This document shows, in pieces, positions 24,066 to 35,314 of a stretch of DNA of 64,000 nt (position 1 is its first letter; each line of letters begins with the position of its first letter). The notes under the pieces were generated by a model that was not told the DNA's origin, made no database searches, and saw only the letters and a program-made list of their open reading frames with translations. Origin of the DNA: Megaleporinus macrocephalus. Taxonomy: Eukaryota > Chordata > Actinopteri > Characiformes > Anostomidae. The stretch is from assembly GCA_021613375.1 (NCBI GenBank), contig JAJQXZ010000043.1, positions 29,677 to 93,676 on the forward strand, in the 5' to 3' direction. The position numbers and the translations under genes are program-made.

Positions 24066-25284
24066 TGTAGCGGGTTATTCGCTAGAGGGTTGATTTATAC
24101 CTTTAATTTGATTAATTAATTTATTAACTAATTAATTTGGATTAATTAAAGTTAAGATCGAAGGGTTACTCGAATTCAAGTGAATTGTCTGAATCACAAC
24201 AATACTCAATTACTGCAAGGTTGGGTGCAACAACTACCACTTTATTATAAGAAAATTACAGGATAACTGGAAAAATCCACAACACAAGTGATTGTCTAAG
24301 CACACAAGACCGGATATAGGGATTAAATGATGAATAAGATTACACAGGAATAACGTAGTCCCACCTAAGGAGCTTTGGGGGAAGTCATCTAGCGAAACTG
24401 TTAGATGTCACTGAGGGACTAGACTAGTAAAAGATAAGTTTACTAAACTTGGCGTCAACACCTGAGCTCAGAAAAGATAGTCACTCTTACTCAGCTGCTG
24501 TGTGGCCTCGGCCGTGGGAGAGTCGCTGGAGTCGGAGCGTGGATGCGTTCGGGACCCGGAGCTTGCGTCGGCGGCCTTGAGGTGTCGTCTGCGGCCTTGC
24601 GGTGTCGTCTGCGGGACGGGACTTCTCCTTGGACCCGGGAACGATTCTCTGTGCGGTCTCGCGAACTAGTTGCAGGGGTTGCCGGGCCTTCCTCCTGGCG
24701 TGACCTGGTTCTCTGCAGCGGCTTGTTTCACTAGCCTTGCAGGAAACGGTTCTCGCTGGGTTTCACTCGACTCTTTGTTCGAATCTTCACTCTGGAATCG
24801 GCTCGTAGGTCGGAACAGCTGCGCTGTAGCAGGGTGCTGTGGAGCTCCGAGGTTTTGAGACCAAGTTCTCTCTGGCTAAATAATAACTAGGAAGTTTAAC
24901 TACAACCCTGAGTTATAGGTCAAAGACAACTCTCGCTGGCCATGCGATAGTTAATCTAGGTTAACTCAGGCGACAAAGGACTTTGGTTAAAACAAAAGAA
25001 AAAAAATAAAACATGCGAACAAAGAATTCTGCAGATTTGAGCGGTGGAAGCATGCCGAGTTGGAGGTCTCGTCTTAGAAGTTCTGGTCGTTGGTTCAATT
25101 TCTTCCAACTCTCTGCTTCTCCTCTCTCTCTCTCTCTCCTTCATTCATAACTCTATCGGCTGCGCGCCGTTCGTTTATCTGGAACTTGGACTCCTCCCTC
25201 CAGCTGGGATTGGCTACCGCTATACGGGTGGGTTCTAGGCTACAACTCTGATTGGCTGTGAGTTTTCCTAAGACTTCCCCCACA
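24066..25284 (-). mobile_element. Solo LTR (about 1.2 kb) of a retroviral element
   Basis: On the minus strand it runs from TGTGGGGGAAGTC to CCCGCTACA. U3-like features are two CCAAT boxes (complements at 25251-25255 and 25209-25213). A poly(A) signal lies at 24241-24246. The body has a GC-rich, CpG-rich centre unlike the surroundings. No gag or pol lies next to it, so it is probably a solo LTR. The flanks are inverted (ttgtttat on the left, ataaacaa on the right) instead of a direct target duplication, so the true ends may lie about 10 bp further out. It is a different family from the 26096-26403 LTR. Confidence 0.6.
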
Positions 25285-26095
25285 ATAAACAAGCTTCTCT
25301 CCTATCATGAAAAGGGAATAAAATGATTAAACTGGTTTCCTAAATAGAACATTATTACAACCAGTGAAGACAAATCTTATAAGTACAAAAATAGGTATAA
25401 AAAGAAAAGGAACTTTTACAATGGGAAGGGAAAACCTTGGGAGGAACAAGTTACAAAACTCATAAACTTTAGTATATTTTCATGAGATTTGATGAGTCCG
25501 AGATTCTCTGCTAGTGTTAGGATATTCAAGAAAGGCATACAGATTAACACGGATGAGGTACAAATTTAAACCTTTGGTACACTGATTTCAAGAGTCTTAG
25601 TATACAGAGGATAGGGTAGGATACAGTAAGGCAGAAAACCTTCACACATGTTAGTTTTAACTGCATTTCAGAATGTTGTGGTTGAAGTGTCTTTACCCAC
25701 AGAATTTTAAAATGATTTTAGATGTTTACAGTCCCATATACTCAACAGAATAATACAACTGGGTGCCTTATACAAAGTCCGGGACTTCATCAGAGTGTGT
25801 GAAGTGACCGTTGCTCGACCTTGCATATCCGAGTGTTGGCATCAGGATGCGCTGTCGCTCCATCAAGGGCTGGGTTAATTCTACAGAAAATATGGTAATT
25901 TTGGAATGCAACATCCGAGAGGGATGTTTGACGCATGGTTAAGTTCTACTAACTGTCCTGGGGATGATGATCCTTGCGGGATCCCAATGTTTAATGTAGG
26001 AATTAAAGTTCTGTATGGTTGAGAGTCTTGTAGCTGGGTTTTCTCTGGTGTTGGTTACCACTTGACCTCCTACTAGTATATGGCAGCTGCTCCCC
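25285..26095. other. Stretch between the two LTR elements, unassigned
   Basis: No gene recognised. A short word (accttgggaggaac, about 25434) resembles part of the dispersed repeat at 4.3 and 44.5 kb, but the rest does not. It may be host DNA or a piece of another retroelement. Confidence 0.35.
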
Positions 26096-26403
26096 TGGTG
26101 TGAGAGAGTCAGACACAGGAATCTCCTTGTTTGCTGATGTAGATTAGTGACTGAAGTTCTTTATTGCATGGGAGGCCTTTATTGCATTAGAGCAGGCGCT
26201 AATGGGTTTAAACAGCTGGTCCCAGGCTAATGGGGTCAAAAAAGGCTGGTCCTGGGGTCTTTATCTACAGACCAGGCATTGTGTGAAACTAGTTTTATGA
26301 TGACTCTCCAAATGCTGGCCTCCCCCCCCCAGAATGGTCTTGAGGGTTCTGCATTGTGTCAGGCCATGAGAGCTAATCCTCTGAATGAAGGAGGTCCACA
26401 ACA
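26096..26403 (-). mobile_element. 3' LTR of the endogenous retrovirus
   Basis: 308 bp, reading TGTTGTGG...CACACCA on the minus strand, with imperfect inverted TG/CA ends. An AATAAA signal is present (complement 26160-26165). It follows the polypurine tract directly. No matching LTR was seen at the gag side. Confidence 0.75.
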
Positions 26404-26421
26404 TCTCCCCCCTTTTTCCTC
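26404..26421 (-). other. Polypurine tract
   Basis: The minus strand reads gaggaaaaaggggggaga immediately before the TGTTG start of the LTR. This is the usual plus-strand primer site in retroviral elements. Confidence 0.8.
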
Positions 26422-26589
26422 GAAGGTACGATCCGGGACTTCCGAGGAACATGGATGAAGACGGCTGCAAGTAACCGGATTAGTGACAACATTTCATAAG
26501 CTCAGGACTGACGCCATGCTTTAACCGTATAACAGGACAATGGCTACATTCTAGTTAACGTGGTGGAGCCTGGGTCTGTGGGTAACCTT

Positions 26590-28373
26590 CTAATCTCGTA
26601 GCTCTATGAGGATGGGCTCCTCCTTTTCCTCATCTTGGGGATCAGCAGGGGAGTTAGGTTCGGGGTTCCTGCGCCTAACGAACTTAACTATACGGCTTGA
26701 CCAGGTGTCTAGTTTGCAGTGAAGGGCTTGGGTACGTTTCATAAACAGGTAGGTTACAACAAAGGTTATCAAGTACCCTAGGATCACCAGAACAATTAGT
26801 ACAGTGTCAGGGGCTGACCAGGAGTAAGGAATTGGTTGGACTGACCACGGGTTTTGGCCTGCAGTCTCTTTAAGTACGCTGTTAACGGGGGTCAGATCGA
26901 CGATTTGTGTGCCCTCATATTGGATTCGGACAAGGGTTTCGGGATTTAGTTCTAGGGTGTGCTTGGCAAAGAACTCAGATACTTCTACTTCAGTCTCATT
27001 CTGGTCTGTGCTTAAATGGTAAAGGGACAGGTCATCTACATGCAGGATCGCGTCCTTCGGCACATCGACCCACAGGGTCCGGTTGGGCAGGAGAACGCGA
27101 TCAGCAGTGTCATGTTGATCATAAGTCAGTAGGGCTTCCTTGGCAGGAGTGTTTACTAGCCACCGACTACCAACTATTTCAGCTTGAGTTGTCGTCACCT
27201 GGCGCTTAGGGGTGACAGTGACAGGGCATTGGGAGTCACTCATCATGGGTTTAAGGCCGCAGATGCCACTGACACTGTCTCGGATGAAGGGTTTACTCGG
27301 GCAGAGATAGTGGATGTCCTTGGAAAGCGTGCACATGCGTAAGTTTGGGACTAAGTAAAACTCGGGGTTGTTATCATGATATGCCACTATAGATGCCGTT
27401 TGAATTCTCACCTGTGCTTCGTCCTTCCAGAACCCAACATTCACTATGTCTTTGAGCCGGTAGATGTTTTCGGCCGCTATGATTGGCAGGTTGATAAGGA
27501 ATGCTACTTCCCTGTCTTGGGGGTTGACATAAATTGGAACGGTACTACCTAGAGAATATGCCAGGTGAGCTTGCAGGTGTTGCTGTGGAGAGGATGTCTT
27601 GCACGAGGGACAGGGGGACTAGGTATGGAGGAATCCTTCCTGTGGCTAAGCTATCTATAGAAGAACTCACGTCTCGCGTCATGTCGGACATCAACATGGT
27701 AACAAGCTGGACATGGGCGTGGTCAACTTTTATTACAGATATCAAAGCGTTCACTGTTTGCAAGGTTTTGTTCAGTTCTGCACTGTGGGTATTCAACACC
27801 AGGATGGTACCCTGTAGGGTCTGTCCGATAGTTTGTAATCGGGCTTGCTGGTCGTTCATTTGTGCATGTAGGCCGGGAAGTTCAGCCTGTAACCCGCCCA
27901 GTTGGCGCTTAACTGTGGATATGCTAAATGCGTTTACGGCAGATGTACCCAAACCTAGGAGGGACCCAGCGGCTGCAGCCGCCATCAACAGGCCTCCAAT
28001 AAATCGCTTAGATCGCCTATTGGTCCCACTCAACTCGGCTTGTGTGGTAGTGAATTTCTGCAACTGTCACAGCATGTGAGTGGTGTCTGCCTCCTGCATC
28101 TGCTATGGCCTCCCTGGTCCATCTGATTCCTGCCCAGTCGAGGACTTTAGTCGTCTGGGGGACGTGTTGTCTACACACCTCCTTGGGGTTCAACCTGACA
28201 AACACTCTCTGTGTATGCAGGCGGCAGTTTGTGACCAGTAGTCCGGGCTGGTCTTTCAAGATGATTCCTGAACTTGGTCCGGGCTCGACAACTCCATGGA
28301 GTGCGGCAGAGGTAATCGGTCCAAGCATCAGGAATGCAATTAGCCACGCCATCCTAATGAGAGAAGTGAACAA
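26590..28373 (-). pseudogene. Retroviral envelope gene, F-like layout, frameshifted
   Basis: The gene opens with a signal-peptide-like stretch (MAWLIAFLMLGPITSA), then a short N-terminal subunit of about 100 residues. A furin-type site (RRSKR, about 28015) is followed directly by a Gly/Ala-rich hydrophobic fusion peptide and a long heptad region. After that come a Cys-containing region, a transmembrane segment (VLIVLVILGYLITFVV) near the C-terminus, and an acidic tail of about 55 residues. There are frameshifts near 28080 and 27550. A short first subunit with a long fusion subunit is the plan of baculovirus F and errantivirus envelopes, and I saw no CX6CC motif of gammaretroviral TM. The F-like assignment is an inference from layout. 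The gene would mediate membrane fusion in an infectious relative. Here it is broken. Confidence 0.7.
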
Positions 28374-28598
28374 TAACTAGGACACTGTGACTGGGGTGGT
28401 CCCACTCAGAGATCAGAGGCAGTTCTGGCTTCACCCCCCTTTTGGGAGTTGATTGGTTAGAATACCCTGGGTTTGTACGACTGATTTAACACCAGCTCCT
28501 GGGCGCAAGTGACTTCAACTGATTTGCAAAACACAGTCAAAGTTAACTAAAAGATTTGTCAACCGCAAGTCGTTACCTAATTATCCGTCAGTAAAAGT

Positions 28599-31500
28599 TT
28601 AACACCCGGGGGTGTTAGTGAAGTTGCTCCCGCTAGGACCTAACTGGGACATCTGGCATCCCCAACAAGTCCCATGGGGGATGTGTGTGGCTTGATCTGG
28701 TTGCGATGAACCCACTTCATAACTGGCATGCTCTGGCCCTTTGTTAACCCGAATCTGGTATACGACAGGTGAGAGCTTGTCAGTGATTACATGTGGTCCT
28801 GTCCAGCGGGGTAGGAACTTGCGGGCCAGCTTCCCAGTGGCATTCTGGGACCTACCTACAGGTTGGGCAAAGGTAAAGTACCACACCTTGTCTCCCACCT
28901 GGAGCTCGTCATAGGATGCCTTTTTGTCATAGTAGGCCTTACGTCCTTCTGCGCTTTTCTCCAGTTTCTGTTGAGCAAAGGAGAATGTAGCTCGGAGATG
29001 CCTGTGCAAATCCTCCATGTACTGGTGGGTGGTGTATGCTACAGCTATGCTAGCCTCACCTGGCTGGTAGAGCAGGTGCAAAGGAAGTGTCATCTGTCTA
29101 CCTGTCATTAGCTCAAACGGCGTGGCCCGCACGGCCATCAGCACTAAAGGCAGTTTGACATCCCAGTCGCGGTGGTTGGCAGAGACATATTTCTTCAGGA
29201 TGCTGACTATTGTGCGATTAGCTCATTCAACCTGGCCGGAGGATTGAGGGTGATAGCTAACATGGAAGTTGGCCTTCACTCCCAGGAGTTGCCAAAGTTG
29301 TTGCATGACTTCTGCTGTGAAATGTGTGCCTCTGTCTGAGTTCACGCGGCTGGGGAGGCCAAACCTCGAGAAGACATGGTTCATTAGCAGGTACTGCAGT
29401 AGTTTAAAGCTGAGTCATTCGGGCTCAGCAGGCACTGTACCCACTTGGTGAAAGCACAGGTGATTGTGAGGAAGTATTTGTTACCTCTAACTGTTCTAGC
29501 AAGCGGTCCAACCCAATCTAGTTGGAGGTCTGACCATGGAAAAGCTATTCCCCTTTTCTGCAGTGGTGCTCTATGGAGCGGGTTAGATGACTGAAGTTGG
29601 CAGCATACTAAGCAGCCTTTGACGTAAGCTACCACATCTTTCTTCATATGTGGCCAGTATGCTACCTGCTGGAGCGCGTTGTGTGTCGCTTTGACTCCTT
29701 TGTGACCTGCAGTTGGAGAGTCATGGGCATGCATCAGCATCACCCCCCTGTGGCAGTGGGGCACTACGAACTTTGGGGGAGTATGGGCATCAGTGACATG
29801 AACAAGCAGGCCCTTGACTAAACGAAGAGAGAGGCGTGCATTGTACAGGTTTTGCAAGTCAGCATTATTGGCAAGGTCATCTTCGGACACAGTGCGAGTT
29901 GTGGGGTCGGAAAGAAATAATGCCATAGCGTGAATGGCGGGGTCCCCGCTCTGTAGGGAGATTAAGTCAGAGTCAGTGAAGACGGGGGCAGGTGCGACAG
30001 CAGTAGTTCTCACAGGGGATTGTGACGAGTGTGCCTGCTTTTGTGCCCGAGTAACTGCAAGGACTAATGGGGTGGGTGGGTCAGGGAATTGAGCGGGGTC
30101 AAACACCCATGGTGTGCCAGAGTGTGCGCCCTGCTTGGCCAGGTTGTCAGCCTGGTCATTGAGGAGTTTGTCCTCCCCAGGGACCTTAGAATGACCTTTG
30201 ACCTTTTTCCAATAGACGCGCATGTTATGGCTGTCTACCAGGTGCTCACAGGCTGCAAAGAGTTCTCTGTGCTTGACTGTTTTCTTTGCTGATGTCAGGA
30301 AATTGTTCTTTTTCCACAGCAAGAGATGGCATGTGAAGCTAAGGCGTGCGTAGTTTGAGTCGGTGCAGATCACTAATGTGTGTACATTGTGTCGTGCAGC
30401 TAGCTGCAGAGTTATTAAGATCCCAGCAATTTCAGCGTACTGAGATGACTGGGATCCCAATTGGAACATTTGGGGTTCCTGGGGTACGTCATTGACCCAG
30501 ACAATGCCGACTCCTGCGAGCATATCTGACCTACGGCGGAACGAGCACCCATCAACATATGCAGTGGTCATGCCTTTGCAGGTGTTTGGATCAAAATAGT
30601 GATGATTGGTTTGTGTGGGTGACAGGCTTTCTGGAACCAGTGCGGTGCGGGCTAAGGTGTCATCGTCACAGCGACGGCAAGCCGCGAGACCTGTGCCTAA
30701 AGGAAGGTTTCTGTTCTTTGCATAATGTACAACTATGTCAAAGCTTTGTAGTGCCATGAGCCAGGAGGCAACCCGGGCGTTTGTGACTACACCGTCCCTG
30801 ATACGTTGACTATTGAGGAACGTTACAGGTTGGTGGTGCGTCTCAATGATTACCTTTTTGCCCCTCAAGATAGTTAGAGAAATGTTTGACAGCCCACACA
30901 GTAGCTAACAACGCCTTTTCACAGTCATTGTACTTAAGTTCAGGAGGTCTGCATTGTTTTGCTGGCATACGCTACCACGCGTTTGTCCTGATCATGCAAT
31001 TGGTACAGGCCTGCGCTTAGACAGCAGCTGGAGAAACCCACTTCCAGGTAGAACTGTTTGTTGCAGTCAGGGTACGCCAGACATGGGGCTGTGCAGAGTT
31101 TGGCTTTCAGAGCCTGCATGGCCTGCTCCTGAGGGTCGCCCCAGACAAATGGGACGTCATTTTTAAGCAGGTCATACAGGGGCCTGGCAAGGTTCGCATA
31201 ATGCTCAATGAACTGGCGGGAGTAGTTGCATACCCCTAAGAAGCTGCGAAGTTCTGAAATGTTAGTCGGTGCGGCAAGGCTTGTTAGTCCTTGTACACGG
31301 CTGCTCTGTGGTTCCACTCCATTGGGACCTACAAGGAGACCGACATAATTGACTTTAGTTCTGCACCACTGACACTTGGAAAGGGAGATCTTTGCACCTG
31401 CGGTTGTGAGTTGGCCGAGTACGTGATCTATTTCTGTCAAGTGTTCGTCTAGTGTGCGGCTGCACATGAGAAGCATATGCGAAAGGGCATCTCGTGAAGG

Positions 31501-31870
31501 TGTATTGCCTCTCTGCGAATGTGAATGCTAACTTATGTTGGTCTGCAACATGGACTGGAATGGTCCAAAAACCCGATGCTACGTCAAGGGTAGAAAAATA
31601 CTTAGCGTCTCTGACCTTTGGAAGCTCCTGCTCGAGTTGGGTCATTGGCCACCGCGACTGAGGCACCTGCTGGTTCAATTTGCGATAGTCAATTGTTAGG
31701 CGCCATTTACCATTGGGTTTCACTACTGGCCACAGCGGTGCGGAGTATGTACTGTTACATGGTCGGATGATGTTTTTGGTTAACAGATCATCAATGATCT
31801 CCTGAACAGGCTTGTATGACGCTAGAGGAATCTTGTATTGACGTATGAAGGTTGGGGGTGCCCCGGGCCG
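28599..31870 (-). pseudogene. Retroviral pol: RT, RNase H and integrase, broken
   Basis: From high to low coordinates: RT fingers and palm start (KWRLTIDYRKLN, YFSTLDVASGFW), then an abrupt jump at about 31480 into the post-YxDD part (TLDEHLTEIDHVL). The catalytic YxDD block is therefore deleted. An RNase H with tether follows (AYVDGCSF, ICTDSNYARLS, NDQADNLAKQGA). The integrase has an H-H-C-C zinc site (HDSPTAGHKG, CLVCC) and a D,D,E core ([22 protein letters not shown]). A GPY/F-like tail comes last (LPRWTGPHVITDKL). In-frame stops lie near 29420 and 29222, and frameshifts near 30900 and 31480. The gene is not functional. The nearest relatives I recall are fish elements annotated as NYNRIN-like. 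Confidence 0.85.
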
Positions 31871-32282
31871 TGTTGGAATACGTACCGAGTGGATTGTGGT
31901 TAGGCCACAATCGGTGGAGTCTTTGGCGAAGGACGTGCTATATTTTAAAAGGACATCACGGAGTTTAGCGCGTTTCTGCTGTCGGTTTGTAAAGTATCAG
32001 CTTCCCTGAGTACTTGTTCTACCCTGGCCGCAAACTCGGAGTAAGGTTTCCTTTTTAAGCACGTTCGGAGTTACCAGTTCCTCTGCTGTTGTGTTAGTTG
32101 TGTGTCATTAGTCCGCCAATGCTGAGGGGGTGCCAATGGAAAGGACAGAAACAGTCTGGAAAGTTATGTTTGTCATCTGTCAGGTCGATCCTGCACACAG
32201 AGTCATCTTTCAGCTTTAGCGCTGGAAAGATGGCAATAGACTTAGATGGTATTGTGTAAACTGGCTCAGCTTCCCGGGGTCG

Positions 32283-33823
32283 CTACGAAAACCAGCGACT
32301 CAGGCATCCGGTCCCGATCACTGGCAACCTGAGTTCGAAGTCATGAAACTTAGTTGCTGACAAGCCAACCCAGCCAGGGGAGCGTATTGTGACACCGACC
32401 GTTAAGTCTTGGCTTGTGTCATTCCGTACCAACAAACAAGTGGACCTAGCACGCAATTCTACCAGGGGGGTGGCTTCTACTGAGAGACCCAGTTGGAAGA
32501 ATTGGGGTGAGGGCTGAAATATGGCATGTACGTGACCCAGGTTCTGACCAGGGCGTATGGTCAAAGGCAAAGGCACATTTTTGGTGTTTGCTGGGATTAC
32601 AAGGGAGTGATCGTTAGCGACCTGACAAACTTCAGGGATGGTCTGTCCTGATTTCATGTTTTCTGGGTCAGGACAGGTGCAGTTCAGCTGGGTCTCTGTC
32701 AGAGACCACAGGACACTGTTTACTGTGTCCACATGAACATCTAATCTGACCAGTATGTCACTCCCAACGTAGACAGCGTGCGGTAAATTGGAACGACAAG
32801 CATAAACTGAGTCAATGTCTTATGATTCCAGTGCAGGGTCAGGAGCACAGACACCGTCCGCTGCCATCACCGCGGTAGGCAGGGAGTCAAGGGGGAAGCG
32901 GCAGGGTGTTTTTACTAGACCCAGGCCAGAATCACCTGATTGTAAGGAGTCAAAGAGTTCTCTACTTATGGCAGATCTGTCCGCCCACAGAGCTAGGACT
33001 ACATCATTGACCTGTGTATTTCCGAGTTTGATGCCATTAACGATTTTCGGGCAGTATCCCTCTACTCTTGCAGACTGAGTTAGGGCGCATAGGAACGTGT
33101 CTCTTTGCATTAGCGTTGCACTAGGGGGCCACAGCGGTGCTGAGTTGGTGTCAGCGAGTTGTCCAGCCTCTTCCTCTGCCTCGGTTACGTCTGGCAGGGG
33201 AGAGGAAGCTACAGGGGCCTCGCCAACACTGAGCTTCCAAGTTACGAGGGAGTGAGACGGGCAGAGGTGCGCGCACCTGGGCCCAGATCTTCAGGCGTTT
33301 GAAGTCAATCAATGGCTCGAATCGATTGAGCAGGTCTTTGCCTATTAGTAGTGGGATGGAATCAAGCGGTGACACATGCACGGGATGAACGAGGCTCATG
33401 GGTTCCGATGGCTATGTGTACTAATGCCATAGACTTCAGAGTGATGCCGGTTTGTGAGTATGGTTGTATGGTGAGGGAGCAATCCACTAACTGTAGCCCG
33501 CGGTTCGCCTGGCGCGCTCTGTTCCTTACTTTGGATTGAGGAGGGGTGGCAGACATCAAAGTGACGTCTGACGCCGTGTCCAGCAGTGCCTCATGTACCA
33601 GTTCATTCTCTAGAGTGGTGGCTTCATAGAACTTACATGCGACTTCATTTTCATGGAGATGGCCCAGAAGCCACTGGAAAGGTGGTTCCCCTTCAATGAC
33701 TGGGGAGTCCGTGTAGGTGGGTCCATCTTTAGAATCTAGTTGGACTACTAGTACTGCACTGGGGGGAGTGGAAGACCCCACCCTCTGGTGGAGATTCGGA
33801 CACCTCAGCCTGAGCTGGGGCAA
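32283..33823 (-). pseudogene. Retroviral protease region with two retropepsin-like units
   Basis: The first unit has an active-site motif ALLDTASDVTLMS (about 33590-33550) and a C-terminal motif LLIGKDLLNRF (about 33340). A second unit follows: VVLALWADRSAIS (about 33005-32965) where the D-T/S-G loop would be, and YVGSDILVRLDVHV (about 32770-32730) at the matching C-terminal place. The second unit lacks the catalytic Asp. Further downstream is a region with PLTIRPGQNLGHV of unknown fold. There is a frameshift near 33390 and an in-frame stop near 32818. The role in relatives would be Gag-Pol processing. The two-unit reading is my inference. Confidence 0.65.
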
Positions 33824-33886
33824 CCTGTTGAGGGGGGGCTTCGGGCTCCCCCCTCTCGCCTCCAGAGTGAAATTCTAGCTCTGTCA

Positions 33887-35314
33887 CTACTGATGGGCTA
33901 CCACACTCTTGTGTGAGGTTACAGCTAACACTTCAGCTTTCTTCTTACTCTTCTTTTTCAGGTCCTTAAGTACTTGTGTGATGAAGTCTAAGTCTTCTGG
34001 GCGGAACGAAACTGATTTAGGCTTGTCCTTTCGCGCTATCACCTTTACTGGATATTGGGTATGGTTTCTTTCACCCAGTGCCTGAGCCGTAGCGGTGATG
34101 CAGGTATACCTCTGCTTGTCCCCAAGGAGCGTCATTTTGGTACGGGCGTCTGCGGTCCCAGCTGTTATCGCCACGCGGGCGGTCATCCCAAGCAATCGAT
34201 GGGAACTGTTCCTCTGGGGTATCAGCTGAGGACCTGTGTGAGTTAAAGCCTGAACGGTTCCGATTTCTACCGCGCCCAGGGGGACGAGAGCGGTGCTGCT
34301 CGTGGCTGTCTGCCTGAGAGTCGGAGGTCTCCCGGCCCCTATGGGGCGGAGGACCTGGTAAGGGAGCTGGGGCTGGGCCCTGTCGCCCAACCCTTGGGGC
34401 TCCTTCTAGTTCCATGGCTGGGGTTGGAGCGTTAACACTTAAGACGTTCGGCGCTTCTGCTCGCTTGTTAAATGTCTGTTGATGCTTTGCAAACCCTCTA
34501 ATAGTTAGATCGCGCAACTGTTTACTGTTTAGTGTACGCGGGCATGCAGCTTCCCCTAGGAAATGGCTAGTGTTAGGGTGGAGGTTCTGTACGAATAAAG
34601 ACTTGAAGTGCAGGTCTTCCTCCATCCCTGGCTCATTACGTGAGCCAAAGAAGGCCTGCCGGAGGCGACTATAGTACTGTTGTGGGAACTCCTGCCGTTG
34701 CTGTTTTACTAGGAGCACAGCTGTTAGGCCGGTTTGAGACAGTGGGTTAGAGAATTCTTCTTCTAATGCCTGACATAACTTCCCATAATCCGCACGGACA
34801 GGAAAAGGTTGCCGCTCAATGAAACTACTGACCTCCCGATTGGAGGTCACCTTAATCAGGTAGACTTTGTTTTCTACTTTGGCACCGGGAAAGTTTCGCA
34901 GGTAGTAGTCAATGTCTTTCAGATACATAGTTACATCGGCCGACCCGTCTGGTTTTGGTTCGAAGCGAGTTACATTGGCCGCTATTTTGTCTAAATCACG
35001 GTCCTGAGGGAGCCGGACCCTGGGGGGGGCCCGGGCCCCATGACGCATGTGATGACCTGGCTGCCATGGATCTGGGGGGGCCTGGCGGGGGCCCACGGAG
35101 CATGGTGAAGGAGGAAATTCCAGAGTCTAGGAGGCTGGACGGATAGCCAAGTGCGACTTGTCCTCGGCACCCCAGGGGGGCCTTGCTCAGCATCTAGAGA
35201 GTGCTGTAACTTCCTTTTCACATCAGTGTAATTTGAGAGGAGGAGTGGGTCTCCCTCCTCTCGCGCTTTAAACTGTTCCTCATTTTCAGATTTTGGTCGT
35301 TGCATTTTAGTCAT
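33887..35314 (-). pseudogene. Retroviral gag, frameshifted
   Basis: The frame opens with MTKMQRPKSENEEQF, then shifts within G-rich runs (about 35020-35180) into a capsid-like region (VTMYLKDIDYYLRNFPG, YYSRLRQAFFGSRNEPG). This resembles Ty3/Gypsy and retroviral capsid domains. The nucleocapsid part (about 34330-34140) is Arg/Gly/Asn-rich (RPPGRGRNRNRSGF) with no CCHC zinc knuckle. The frame breaks again near 34071 and the Lys-rich end overlaps another frame. It would form the particle shell in a working relative. Confidence 0.7.

Noticed and set aside
24543..25292. Short open frames in a CpG-rich stretch as MIIP first exon or CpG island promoter
   Set aside because: The stretch lies inside an LTR-like element with its own CCAAT boxes and poly(A) signal, and none of the frames looks like the MIIP N-terminus.
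26907..35146. Plus-strand open frames across the ERV
   Set aside because: They are shadows of the minus-strand gag, pol and env genes.
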